From Myxococcales bacterium (GTDB taxonomy: Bacteria > Myxococcota_A > Polyangia > Polyangiales > Polyangiaceae): a stretch of 64,000 bases of DNA. The notes beneath the pieces were generated by a model. It ran no database searches. It was not told where the DNA came from and was given only the letters and a program-made list of their open reading frames with translations. The DNA lies in contig JADJKB010000010.1 of NCBI GenBank assembly GCA_016706225.1, positions 124,001 to 188,000 of the forward strand. The letters are read 5' to 3'. Of the stretch, positions 1-7,278 are shown piece by piece (the stretch's first letter is position 1; each line of letters opens with the position of its first letter). A program made the position numbers and the translations under genes.

Positions 1-2
1 CC

Positions 3-461
3 GAGGTGAAGGGGCTCGTGGCAGAGCTCGAAGCACGGGACGAACCTGTGATCTGGATCGAGCAGAAGTTGGCTCGCCAGGAGGTGATCCAGATCTTGTC
101 TCACGCCCGGGTGTTCGTGTGTCCGAGTGTCTACGAGCCGTTTGGCATCGTGAACGTCGAAGCCATGGCCTGTGGTGTGCCGGTCGTTGCGTCGGCGGTC
201 GGGGGTATCCCGGAGATCGTCGTGGACGGCGAGACCGGGTTCTTGGTCCCCTTCGAGGCCGCCCCTGGGTCCTCGGCCGGTCCGAAGGACCCCGAAGCTT
301 TCGCACGCGCGCTGGCGGTCAAGGTCAATGCGCTCGTCGCGGGCACCGAGCGCGCCCGCACGATGGGTAGCGCTGGCCGCAGGCGCGCCCTCGCGGAGTT
401 CAGCTGGACCGAGGTCGCGAAACGCACCGCCGAGCTCTATTTCTCGCTGACCGAGCGCTGA
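3..461 (+). CDS. Glycosyltransferase family 4 / glycogen synthase-like, C-terminal part
   Basis: The reading frame is open to the left edge of the window, so this is only the C-terminal ~153 residues of a longer protein. It carries the nucleotide-sugar binding end of a GT-B glycosyltransferase: the segment PSVYEPFGIVNVEAMACG, with the E-x7-E motif, then the G-x-P-V-V-A-S and GGIPEIV segments. This pattern, followed by a DGETGFLVPF loop, is typical of GT4 enzymes and especially of the actinobacterial-type (single-domain-order) glycogen synthase. It would transfer ADP- or UDP-glucose to a glucan in the cytoplasm, but the acceptor cannot be judged from this fragment. A short gap separates it from the FHA-GGDEF gene on the same strand. 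Confidence 0.85.
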   Translation, partial: EVKGLVAELEARDEPVIWIEQKLARQEVIQILSHARVFVCPSVYEPFGIVNVEAMACGVPVVASAVGGIPEIVVDGETGFLVPFEAAPGSSAGPKDPEAFARALAVKVNALVAGTERARTMGSAGRRRALAEFSWTEVAKRTAELYFSLTER

Positions 462-507
462 GCATCCCCCTCGACGGGACCGCCGGTTCCGGGCATCATT
501 CCTTGAC

Positions 508-1449
508 TTGTCCCAGGCCGACGAAGATTCCATGGACCTGTTCGATGAGCCGTCGGAGGACGAGCGGACGGCGGTCGTCCACCTCGGCGACCTGAAGCGT
601 TCTTCACTGCCCGCCAAGCCCGATCGACACATCCTGGTGCGCATGGACAGCGCCAACGTCGGCCAGGTCTTTCCGCTCGACTCTCAGGAGTTCTCCCTGG
701 GCCGCCACACCCAGTCCACCATCGTGCTCACCGACGACGGCGTCAGCCGCAAACACGCCCGCGTCGTGCGCGATGGTGAGCGCTACGTGCTGGAAGACCT
801 GGGCAGCGCCAACGGCACGTTCCTCCGCGGCACCAAGATCGACCGCCACCCGCTGAAGGACGGCGACGTGTTCCAGCTCGGCCCGACGGTGATGTTCCGC
901 TACACGTACACGGACGCGAGCCAAGAGCGCATGCTCAACAAGCTCTACGAGGCGTCGGTGCGCGACTCGCTGACGGGCTGTTACAACCGTGAGCACTTCG
1001 AGGAGCGGCTCAAGGTCGAGGTGGCCTACGCTCGCCGCCACAACACCGTGGTGTCGCTCGTGATGTTCGACCTCGACCACTTCAAGAAGATCAACGACAC
1101 CTATGGGCACCCCGCCGGCGACGCCGCGCTCATCTACGTGTCGGAGCGGGTCAGCGGAGGGCTGCGTACCGAGGACGTTTTTGCCCGCTACGGCGGCGAA
1201 GAGTTCGCGGTCATCTTGCGCGGCATCGACCTCGAGGGCTCGCGCAAGGTCGGTGACCGCATGCGCTCCATCGTCGCCGCCACGCCGGTGAAGTTCGAGG
1301 ACAAGACCTTCGTGGTGACGATGAGCGTCGGCTGCTCGACCCTGGCCGATTGCCCCGATCCTTCCACGACCGCGCTGGTCGCCATCGCCGATCGGCGGCT
1401 CTACGCCGCCAAACACGGCGGTCGCAACCGGGTCGTCGCCGAGGGCTGA
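508..1449 (+). CDS. FHA-GGDEF diguanylate cyclase
   Basis: A 313-residue cytoplasmic protein with an N-terminal forkhead-associated domain (about residues 42-115; FSLGRH, SRKHARV and LGSANGTFL are the phosphothreonine-pocket motifs) and a C-terminal GGDEF domain (about 150-310). The active-site motif is GGEEF (about residues 229-233), which is compatible with c-di-GMP synthesis. An RTED sequence lies exactly five residues before it, in the position of the inhibitory RxxD I-site, so product feedback is likely. FHA-GGDEF fusions link Ser/Thr kinase signalling to c-di-GMP, and a kinase gene lies convergently next door. The start is either the TTG at 508 or an in-frame ATG at 532; neither has a clear Shine-Dalgarno. 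Confidence 0.92.
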   Translation: MSQADEDSMDLFDEPSEDERTAVVHLGDLKRSSLPAKPDRHILVRMDSANVGQVFPLDSQEFSLGRHTQSTIVLTDDGVSRKHARVVRDGERYVLEDLGSANGTFLRGTKIDRHPLKDGDVFQLGPTVMFRYTYTDASQERMLNKLYEASVRDSLTGCYNREHFEERLKVEVAYARRHNTVVSLVMFDLDHFKKINDTYGHPAGDAALIYVSERVSGGLRTEDVFARYGGEEFAVILRGIDLEGSRKVGDRMRSIVAATPVKFEDKTFVVTMSVGCSTLADCPDPSTTALVAIADRRLYAAKHGGRNRVVAEG

Positions 1450-1458
1450 CCGGGGCTA

Positions 1459-2385
1459 TCAGTCACCGGGGCGACTGCGCGGCCCGCGTTCGTCGCTCCA
1501 CACGTCGAGGCGCCGCAGGTCCTCCCAGACCTGACCCGGCGAGGTGTAGCGGTACTGTTCGTGCCGCCGCAGCATGACGCTGGTGATCTGCCCAATCGGC
1601 GTGCCCAGCGCCGCTGCTCGAGCCCGCGGCGCCCCCTCTTTGATCTGGTGCATGACCTCGTCGTAACCCGCGGAAAATTCGATCGGATACTCTCCGGTGT
1701 GCATCGCAAACATCAACATGCCGAGCTGGTACAGGTCACTCTGTTTGGTCGTGTAACCGCTGGCCAGCACCTCGGGCGCCATGATGCGGTGATGCACGAC
1801 CGTCGGGCGCACCGCGTGCTGCCCGTACATTTCTTGAGCGATGCCGAGATCGCTGATCTTGCAAGTCAGCTTCTCACCCTGCACGACCAGGATGTTGCCG
1901 GCGTGCAGATCGTTGTGCACGAGCTCGTTGTCAGCCAGGTACTGCACGGCAAACAGCAGCTGCCGCATCATCTCCACTACCAGTCGGTCCGTGAAGGGTG
2001 TGCCAATCATGTCCTCGAGGGCGTGGTCACAGCGCTCGAGAACCAGATAGAAGAGCCCACCGGCCTCGAAGAAGTCGAAGACGTACACGATGTTCGGGTG
2101 GCGCAGCCGATACAGGCGCTCCGCCTCACGCATCCACTCCTCGCGCACGTCGGCGTAGGCGCGGTTGGCCGGCTGGAACACCTTGAGCGCAAACTGCTGA
2201 TCGAACGGCCCCACACACTCGAACACGGCACCAAAGGAGCCATCCCCGATCAGGTTACCGATCAGATAATTGAAGCCCCGGGGCGAACGGACGACCCCTC
2301 CGGTCATCGGGAAGGCCAGCGAGCCACTCATGAACTGCGTCACGAAATTACCTAGTTTTACGACGTCGCTTGCCTCAGCGCCCAA
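1459..2385 (-). CDS. Ser/Thr protein kinase, single-domain
   Basis: A eukaryotic-type protein kinase of 308 residues, almost entirely catalytic domain. Visible motifs are the Gly loop IGDGSFGAV, the ATP lysine in FALKVF (Lys68), the catalytic loop HNDLHAGN (Asp159, Asn164), the metal site DLG instead of DFG (Asp179) and MAPEVL as the APE motif. All catalytic residues are present, so it should be active; the HND for HRD change means it lacks the RD-type arginine. No membrane segment or sensor domain is seen. The start may be the ATG at 2331 instead. It ends convergently 9 bp from the FHA-GGDEF gene, whose FHA domain could read its phosphorylation; that link is inference. Confidence 0.88.
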   Translation of the reverse strand: MGAEASDVVKLGNFVTQFMSGSLAFPMTGGVVRSPRGFNYLIGNLIGDGSFGAVFECVGPFDQQFALKVFQPANRAYADVREEWMREAERLYRLRHPNIVYVFDFFEAGGLFYLVLERCDHALEDMIGTPFTDRLVVEMMRQLLFAVQYLADNELVHNDLHAGNILVVQGEKLTCKISDLGIAQEMYGQHAVRPTVVHHRIMAPEVLASGYTTKQSDLYQLGMLMFAMHTGEYPIEFSAGYDEVMHQIKEGAPRARAAALGTPIGQITSVMLRRHEQYRYTSPGQVWEDLRRLDVWSDERGPRSRPGD

Positions 2386-2412
2386 TCTTCGCTAATAGCC
2401 CGCCCTCCTGTT

Positions 2413-2583
2413 ATGTCCAACCGTGCACTTTGGAACGTCCGCAAGCGCCATGTGTGGCTGAGCACACCGCTGAAGAAGAAGCGCCTCACCCTCCGCAAGC
2501 GCCTCCGCATCGGCTTGGAGCAGGCGCTGGAGCGCAAGCGCGCAAAAGAAGCAAAGCCGGACGAGCCGCAGCCCGCCGACTGA
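2413..2583 (+). CDS. Small basic protein (56 aa), unknown
   Basis: An ATG-initiated frame of 56 codons fills the divergent gap between the kinase and the asparaginase. The product is strongly basic in its middle (KKKRLTLRKRLRIG) with an acidic, Pro-rich tail (KPDEPQPAD). Codon usage is biased to G/C in third positions like the neighbouring genes, and two in-frame stops just upstream fix the ATG. I do not recognise the family. The basic core could bind nucleic acid or membrane, but nothing shows this directly. It is too short to be certain. Confidence 0.45.
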   Translation: MSNRALWNVRKRHVWLSTPLKKKRLTLRKRLRIGLEQALERKRAKEAKPDEPQPAD

Positions 2584-2584
2584 G

Positions 2585-3499
2585 TCAGGCGCCGCTCTCG
2601 CCCCCCTCCCCGTCCCAGGCGGCGGCCCAGGTCATGGTGCGCGTCGATCGCGCAAAGCCCAGACGGCCGTCTCGCCCGATCAGGATCAGGCCGCCCGTCG
2701 AGCCCACGCGGGTGGAAAGCTCGACGATGGCGTTCTCCGCGACGTGTCTTGGAGCCTCGCCTTGGCGAAGGGCCCAGACCGCCGCCGAGCACATCGCCAC
2801 GCGCAGGATCCCCTCCCCGTGTCCCGTCGCACTCGCAGCCCCACCGCGGTCGTCCGCGTAGGTCCCGGCGCCGACGATGGGGCTGTCGCCGACCCGACCG
2901 GGACGCTTGCCCACCATGCCGCCAGTGCTGGTCGCCGCCGCAACGTGTCCCGCCCGGTCCCGCGCGACCGCCCCCACGGTGTTGCCTGCCCATCCGCTGA
3001 CGGTGCCCGAAGCCAGCGCTTCGGCCAGCTTCTCCCGTGCGCTGTCGGTGATCATGCTGGCGGCCTCGGCGGGTGAGAAACCGGCGGCGAGCGCGAAGCT
3101 CCGAGCGCCTTCCGCCGCGTAGAGCACGTGAGTGCCATCCGCGAGCACCGCGCGCGCGATCGCGATGGGGTTCTTGAACGGCGGCAATACACACACCGCG
3201 CCGGCCGCGAGATCCGAGCCGTCCATGATGCAGGCATCGAGCTCGAGGCGGCCGTCTGCGCACAAACACGCGCCCGTTCCGGCGTTGAAGACGGGATCGT
3301 CCTCGAGTACTTGCACGGCGCGCTCCACGGCGTCGAGGGCGCTTCCGCCGGCGAGCAGCAGGGCTCGACCGGCCTCGGCAGCGGCGCGGCAGCCCGCGAC
3401 GTGGCGCTCGATGCGCGACTGCGGAACGTCGCCGGCGCCACCGTGGACCAACACCGAGAGCTCGCCCCCGGCACAACCCCATGCAGCGGTCATGCTCAT
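2585..3499 (-). CDS. Isoaspartyl peptidase / L-asparaginase (Ntn-hydrolase, asparaginase 2 family)
   Basis: A 304-residue plant-type asparaginase precursor. The family signatures LVHGGAGDV, FNAGTGACL and the autocleavage/nucleophile region GNTVGAVARD are present; Thr174 is the residue that becomes the N-terminal nucleophile after self-cleavage. Such enzymes hydrolyse L-asparagine and beta-aspartyl dipeptides and help clear isoaspartyl damage. There is no signal peptide, so it is probably cytoplasmic. The frame stays open far upstream, but I choose the ATG at 3499 because an AGGAG sits 6 nt before it. It overlaps the stop of the upstream permease gene as ATGA, so the two are translationally coupled. 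Confidence 0.92.
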   Translation of the reverse strand: MSMTAAWGCAGGELSVLVHGGAGDVPQSRIERHVAGCRAAAEAGRALLLAGGSALDAVERAVQVLEDDPVFNAGTGACLCADGRLELDACIMDGSDLAAGAVCVLPPFKNPIAIARAVLADGTHVLYAAEGARSFALAAGFSPAEAASMITDSAREKLAEALASGTVSGWAGNTVGAVARDRAGHVAAATSTGGMVGKRPGRVGDSPIVGAGTYADDRGGAASATGHGEGILRVAMCSAAVWALRQGEAPRHVAENAIVELSTRVGSTGGLILIGRDGRLGFARSTRTMTWAAAWDGEGGESGA

Positions 3500-4206
3500 G
3501 CCGATCTCCTGGCTAGCGACCAGGCCGTCTGCAGTCCGAGGGGCGCGGCCGCGAGCACCAGGCTCCACGCCGACACACCGAGTGTGGCAACGACGTGCAA
3601 GAGCACCACCGAGAGCGCGAGCGCAAGAAGCGCTGCGAGACCCCGGGCGAAGCTTCCGATCGGCACGACGCCCCAGACGGGTGCGGCCAGCGCGAGGGGC
3701 GCAACCAACCGGGCGGCTGCGCCTCGCCCCGGCCGCACCGGGCCTCCCCCCTCGGGGACGACAGCCTCGACGAACGCGATGCGACCGTCGGGGGAGACGC
3801 TGGCTCCGCTCGGCAGATCTCTCAGCGCGCCGTCCACACTCGCAAAACTCTGGCTGCCCTGCACGACCGGAAACAACGCGCCGACGTCGGACCACGGCGC
3901 TGCCACACCCACGATCGCCAGGGCTCCGATCAACAGGCCCGCGGCAAGCACACCTCGTGTCTGGGAGAGCGGAGACGCACCCAGCGCGGCGAGGGACAAG
4001 AGCTCGCCGCGTGCGCGACACTGGGCGAGCACCAGCTGCTGTGCGATCACCGCGATGGCCGGCAGGAGCACCGCCATGCGGGCGGAGCGCGTGCCCAGAG
4101 TACTTGCCGCTTCGTCGGTCGCGATCGCCACCAAGGACACGAGGACCGAGAGCACGAGCCCGAGCACAACACAGCGTCGGGCGAGCATCCGGTCGTAAGC
4201 GTGCAT
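3496..4206 (-). CDS. Miniature LptF/LptG-like permease (six-TM membrane protein)
   Basis: A 236-residue integral membrane protein. I count six hydrophobic segments in two groups of three (about 12-30, 43-63, 84-104 and 165-185, 187-208, 210-228). Between segments 2 and 3 the RGELLSLAALGASP segment resembles the conserved cytoplasmic loop of LptF/LptG, the lipopolysaccharide export permeases. Canonical LptF/G carry a ~150-residue periplasmic beta-jellyroll between the two TM halves; here only ~55 residues separate them. It is either a shrunken relative or another ABC-type permease with a similar loop. The 4-nt overlap with the asparaginase gene marks an operon. Confidence 0.6.
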   Translation of the reverse strand: MHAYDRMLARRCVVLGLVLSVLVSLVAIATDEAASTLGTRSARMAVLLPAIAVIAQQLVLAQCRARGELLSLAALGASPLSQTRGVLAAGLLIGALAIVGVAAPWSDVGALFPVVQGSQSFASVDGALRDLPSGASVSPDGRIAFVEAVVPEGGGPVRPGRGAAARLVAPLALAAPVWGVVPIGSFARGLAALLALALSVVLLHVVATLGVSAWSLVLAAAPLGLQTAWSLARRSA

Positions 4207-4257
4207 CGCTGCCGGATAGTTGCCCGATCGCCGTCTTAGCCGCTAGCCCCGGGGACG

Positions 4258-4804
4258 ATGATGACAAGAGTCGTGAGTCAAGCGTGGGTCGCCCTGGCCC
4301 TGGCCGCGCTGATGTTCGGCGGGCTCGGCTGCTCCGGCGGCAAGGATCCCAAGATCCCGGGAGACGAGCTGGGGACCTATGCCGTCGTCTCGACCCTCCA
4401 GACCTCGACCTGTGGCCCCGGCGCCCTCGGCTCGAAGGACCTGTGGCAATTTCAGGTGAAGCTCTCCCAGGAGGGGCACGACCTCTACTGGCTCAACGGT
4501 GCCGAGGCCATCGCCGGGGATCTCGCGGCGGACGGGGTCTCGTTTGGCTTCGACAGCCACGTGGTCGTGAACGCGATCGCCGCCGGCAAGGGGCAACCGG
4601 GTTGCGCGATTTCCCGGATCGACACCGGCAGCGGCAGGCTTTCGAGCTCTGCCCCCGGTCGAGAGCTTCGAGGGCACACTCCGCTATGGGTTCCAGCCTT
4701 TGGCGGGCTCCGACTGCACACCCCTCATGGCCGTCGAAGGTGGTTTCCACACCCTGCCCTGCGAGATGACCTACGCCATGACGGCCAGTCGCAAGCCGGA
4801 CTGA
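4258..4804 (+). CDS. Secreted lipoprotein of unknown function, broken by a 1-nt frameshift
   Basis: The N-terminus is a lipoprotein signal (hydrophobic run, then GGLGC with Cys at about residue 25). The first ~130 residues read normally, ending near the segment RIDTGSGRLSSSAP. There the frame is lost at a run of five C (4652-4656). If one C is removed, translation continues smoothly as VESFEGTLRYGF ... TPLMAVEGGF ... YAMTASRKPD and stops at 4804, with sensible beta-strand pattern and Cys residues. The unshifted frame gives an Arg/His-rich tail that looks spurious. The cause is either a homopolymer sequencing error or a fresh mutation. The family is not recognised. Its stop lies next to a copy of the multi-hairpin repeat. 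Confidence 0.65.
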
Positions 4805-4805
4805 G

Positions 4806-4965
4806 CTAGAGCGCCGAACAGGTTGAACGTCGTTTGTTTTCAGCGACTTGCAAGGTGTTCGGCGCTCGCGCGCGGAGCGCGCACGGCCGAAGGCCGGGGG
4901 TTTGGGGCGCAGCCCCAACGGAAAGGTCCTAGAACACGCGCAGCGCAAGCTGATCGGTGTTCTAG
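4806..4965 (-). repeat. CTAG-bounded multi-hairpin repeat, copy 1 (160 bp)
   Basis: A 160-bp element bounded by CTAG at both ends, nearly identical (about five mismatches) to 37892-38051 read on the other strand and to the ends of 36828-37450. Read on the minus strand it is a chain of potential hairpins: CTAGAACAC/GTGTTCTAG, GGGGC/GCCCC, CGGCC/GGCCG, CGCGC/GCGCG, and a long-range 12-bp pair GAGCGCCGAACA/TGTTCGGCGCTC that encloses ~35 nt. It starts 2 bp after the lipoprotein stop. It carries no coding signal of its own and is an ERIC/MITE-like intergenic element. Confidence 0.9.
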
Positions 4966-5052
4966 GCGCCGCAGAACCTCGCAAAATAACCGGCTTTGTC
5001 CCGGATGGGGCCAGAGAGTTGGCCCACGTGCGCCCAGCATGCTAGCCCTCAT

Positions 5053-5068
5053 TGCATCACGTGATGCA
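5053..5068. promoter_or_regulatory. Perfect 16-bp palindrome, operator-like
   Basis: TGCATCACGTGATGCA is a perfect inverted repeat with no spacer, lying in the gene-free stretch 4966-5516. Its size and symmetry suit a dimeric HTH regulator. No identified regulator gene adjoins it, so the ligand or factor is unknown. Confidence 0.5.
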
Positions 5069-5093
5069 CGGACGCTCGTCCCGGGATTATCCG

Positions 5094-5144
5094 GTGGGAG
5101 AGTTCACTCCCACAGCACACCAGACTGAGGCCTTTCGGGGCCTC
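5094..5144 (+). other. Two adjacent RNA-type hairpins in a long leader
   Basis: A 7-bp stem GTGGGAG/CTCCCAC (5094-5113) is followed by a 6-bp stem GAGGCC/GGCCTC (5127-5144). They lie between the 16-bp palindrome and the 14-codon ORF at 5264. Together with the terminator at 5357-5393 they suggest a structured transcript of about 300 nt. I could not match it to 6S, SRP, tmRNA, RNase P or a riboswitch class I know. Confidence 0.35.
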
Positions 5145-5263
5145 CCGTATCGAAAACGTCTCGCACGGCAGGGCAGCAATCGCAGTCGTCCGTAGTTCGG
5201 TCGTGGCTCTTGTGGACGCCCTGACCCCCGAGACGTCCGGCATAGCCGGAGGAGGTGGATCGC

Positions 5264-5308
5264 ATGAAAAACCAACGGACCCTGACCCTGGAGGTCTCGA
5301 GGACCTAG
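5264..5308 (+). CDS. 14-codon leader peptide ORF with perfect Shine-Dalgarno
   Basis: ATG followed by 13 codons and TAG (MKNQRTLTLEVSRT). The ribosome site AGGAGGTG (5250-5257) matches the full anti-Shine-Dalgarno and ends 6 nt before the ATG, far better than most genes in this window. Just after the stop, CCTCCT (5313-5318) can pair with the AGGAGG, so the site could be masked. A strong terminator begins 48 nt after the stop. This arrangement is that of a regulatory leader peptide or a very small protein; there is no run of one amino acid as in classical attenuators. Confidence 0.5.
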   Translation: MKNQRTLTLEVSRT

Positions 5309-5356
5309 GCCCCCTCCTTGGGCCCAGTTCGGCGGGATGCCGGGTCATGGGCGTAG

Positions 5357-5393
5357 CGGCCGGGTGCGGAAACTCCGCTCCCGGCCGTTTTTT
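5357..5393 (+). terminator. Strong intrinsic terminator
   Basis: Stem CGGCCGGG-t-GCGGA, loop aac, TCCGC-t-CCCGGCCG, followed directly by six T. It would end a transcript that includes the 14-codon ORF, before the membrane protein start at 5517. Confidence 0.85.
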
Positions 5394-5503
5394 CTTTGGG
5401 GCTGCCCGGGGCGAGCTCGAGGCACGGGCGGGCCGGGCGCTCGTTTGCGGCGGTTTTGTCGGAACCCGACAAAAAGACGGTTCGTGGACGGCCCCCCTTC
5501 GTC

Positions 5504-5516
5504 TAGCCTGCCGCCC
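5504..5516 (+). promoter_or_regulatory. -10 box TAGCCT, 7 nt before GTG start
   Basis: TAGCCT (5504-5509) is followed by exactly 7 nt and then the GTG at 5517. A start site 7 nt after the -10 would give a leaderless mRNA. The same spacing occurs at 16090, 24389 and 45362. Confidence 0.5.
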
Positions 5517-7268
5517 GTGCTGACTTCTGTAGCTGCTTTGGTGGTCGCGCCGATTGCGGCGCTCTTGGGCGCAGCGGGCTTCTTCTGGGACAGCCCCATC
5601 TTCGCCAACGACACCTGGTCACGCCTGATGAACGGGCTGCGGATCGGGCTCACGCTCGGTGGTGCGCTGCTCGTGATCTACGAGGTGCGGGCTCGCCGGC
5701 TCGGCGAGTCAGTGCCGCTGCGCACCCGCAAGCGCATCGCCATCGCACTCACGGTGCTCTCGTTCGGCGCGTACTTCGACTTCTTCAACCCCAACACCCG
5801 TTACCCCGAGTACTACCACCGGCACGAGTTCTTCCACTACTACCTCGGCTCGAAGTACTCGCAGGAGCTCAGCTATACGAGGCTCTACGAGTGCTCGGCC
5901 ATCGCCGAGATCGAGCTCGGGCGGGGCGCCGAGGTGCGCAAACGCGAGATCCGCGATCTGCGCGTGAACCTGATCAAACAGGTGAACGACACCTTCGTCG
6001 TCACCGATCCGTCGCAGTGCAAGCAGCACTTCACGCCGGACAAGTGGGAGGCCTTCAAGAAGGACGTCAACTGGTTCTGGTCGACGGCCCGGGGTTCCTA
6101 CTGGGAAAACATGATGAAGGACCACGGCTACAATCCGCCGCCGGTCTGGACCATGAGCGGGAAGTTCTTCTCCAGCTTCGGTGTGGCGGGCGATGGGTTC
6201 TTCAAGATCCTGTCGTCCATCGACGTCGTGTTCCACCTCGGGGTGGTGCTGCTGCTCTACTGGGCGTTTGGCTGGCGAATCGGCGCTATCGCCACGGTCT
6301 TCTGGGGCTGTAACGCCCCGGCAAACTTCTACTGGACCGGCGGCGCGTTCCTCAGACAGGACTGGTTCTTCCTGCTGGTGGCGAGCCTCGCCTTGGCGCG
6401 AAAACGCCGCTTCTTCCTGGCCGGTTTTGCCCTGACCTGGTCGGCGCTGCTCCGGGTGTTCCCGATGATCTTCTTCGCCGGCTGGGCGATCATCATCGTG
6501 TTCCACATTCTCCACGAGCTGCGCGCCCGCCGCGCCGGGCGTGGCAACGACGGCGGCTTGCTCGGGCTGTTCCATGCGGACCACCGCCGCCTGCTCGCGG
6601 GCTGCATCATCGCGTCCGCCACGCTCATTCCCGCGAGTGTCGTGGTGGCGGGGGGCGACTCTTACAAGGAGTTCGTCTCGCACACCCTCAAGACGCACAA
6701 CAACACGCCGCTCACCAATCACATGGGGCTCGAGACCATGCTGGTGCACGACTGGAAGGGGCGCATGCGCTTCACCCGTGACGACAACCTGGACGATCCG
6801 TTCCAGGGCTGGAAGCAAGGGCGCGTCGATCGGCACAAACAGCTCAAGTGGGTCCACATGGGGATCATCGGGCTGCTCTTCCTCTGGACCGCCTGGGCAC
6901 TGCGCCGCACGAAGTCACTGTGGATCGCTCAGGCGCTCGCGGCTCCCCTCGTCATGGCCATGACGAACCTGACTTGTTACTACTACTCGATGTTCATTCT
7001 GTGCGCGGCGCTGGCCAAGGCGCGGCGCCCGCTCGGACCGGTGGTGCTGGTGGCCAGCGGCGCGAGTCAGATCCTGCTGCTCAGTTATTACTGGGTCGAC
7101 GACAAGTTCACCGCGCAAGCCTGGCTATTCGGCATCTTCAGCCTGGTCTTGCTCTGGGGTTATTCGCGGCCGTTCAGCCTGGAGCGGCTGAAGGCCTGGT
7201 GGGCGGGCAAACCCGAGCCGAAGAGCGGCAGCGACAAGAGTGAGCCACCGCCGCTGCCGGCGGAGTAG
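5517..7268 (+). CDS. Large polytopic membrane protein, GT-C glycosyltransferase-like
   Basis: A 583-residue protein with about ten hydrophobic segments: two to three near the N-terminus, a soluble stretch (about residues 90-230) containing YYHRHEFFHYYLGSKY, then a long series of TM helices to about residue 560 and a charged C-terminal tail. The layout (acidic/His loop after the first helices, many later TMs) resembles polyprenyl-phosphate-sugar GT-C transferases, but no clear catalytic DxD is seen, so the function is not assigned. The frame is open upstream, but I choose the GTG at 5517 because a strong terminator lies at 5357-5393 and a -10 box sits 7 nt before this codon. The C-terminus is Pro/Ser/Lys rich. 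Confidence 0.8.
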   Translation: MLTSVAALVVAPIAALLGAAGFFWDSPIFANDTWSRLMNGLRIGLTLGGALLVIYEVRARRLGESVPLRTRKRIAIALTVLSFGAYFDFFNPNTRYPEYYHRHEFFHYYLGSKYSQELSYTRLYECSAIAEIELGRGAEVRKREIRDLRVNLIKQVNDTFVVTDPSQCKQHFTPDKWEAFKKDVNWFWSTARGSYWENMMKDHGYNPPPVWTMSGKFFSSFGVAGDGFFKILSSIDVVFHLGVVLLLYWAFGWRIGAIATVFWGCNAPANFYWTGGAFLRQDWFFLLVASLALARKRRFFLAGFALTWSALLRVFPMIFFAGWAIIIVFHILHELRARRAGRGNDGGLLGLFHADHRRLLAGCIIASATLIPASVVVAGGDSYKEFVSHTLKTHNNTPLTNHMGLETMLVHDWKGRMRFTRDDNLDDPFQGWKQGRVDRHKQLKWVHMGIIGLLFLWTAWALRRTKSLWIAQALAAPLVMAMTNLTCYYYSMFILCAALAKARRPLGPVVLVASGASQILLLSYYWVDDKFTAQAWLFGIFSLVLLWGYSRPFSLERLKAWWAGKPEPKSGSDKSEPPPLPAE

Positions 7269-7278
7269 GGCGCGACCC

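Noticed and set aside
3500..4267. N-terminal extension of the asparaginase frame
   Set aside because: The extension overlaps the LptF/G-like gene in another frame and is Arg-rich; a ribosome site marks the internal start at 3499.
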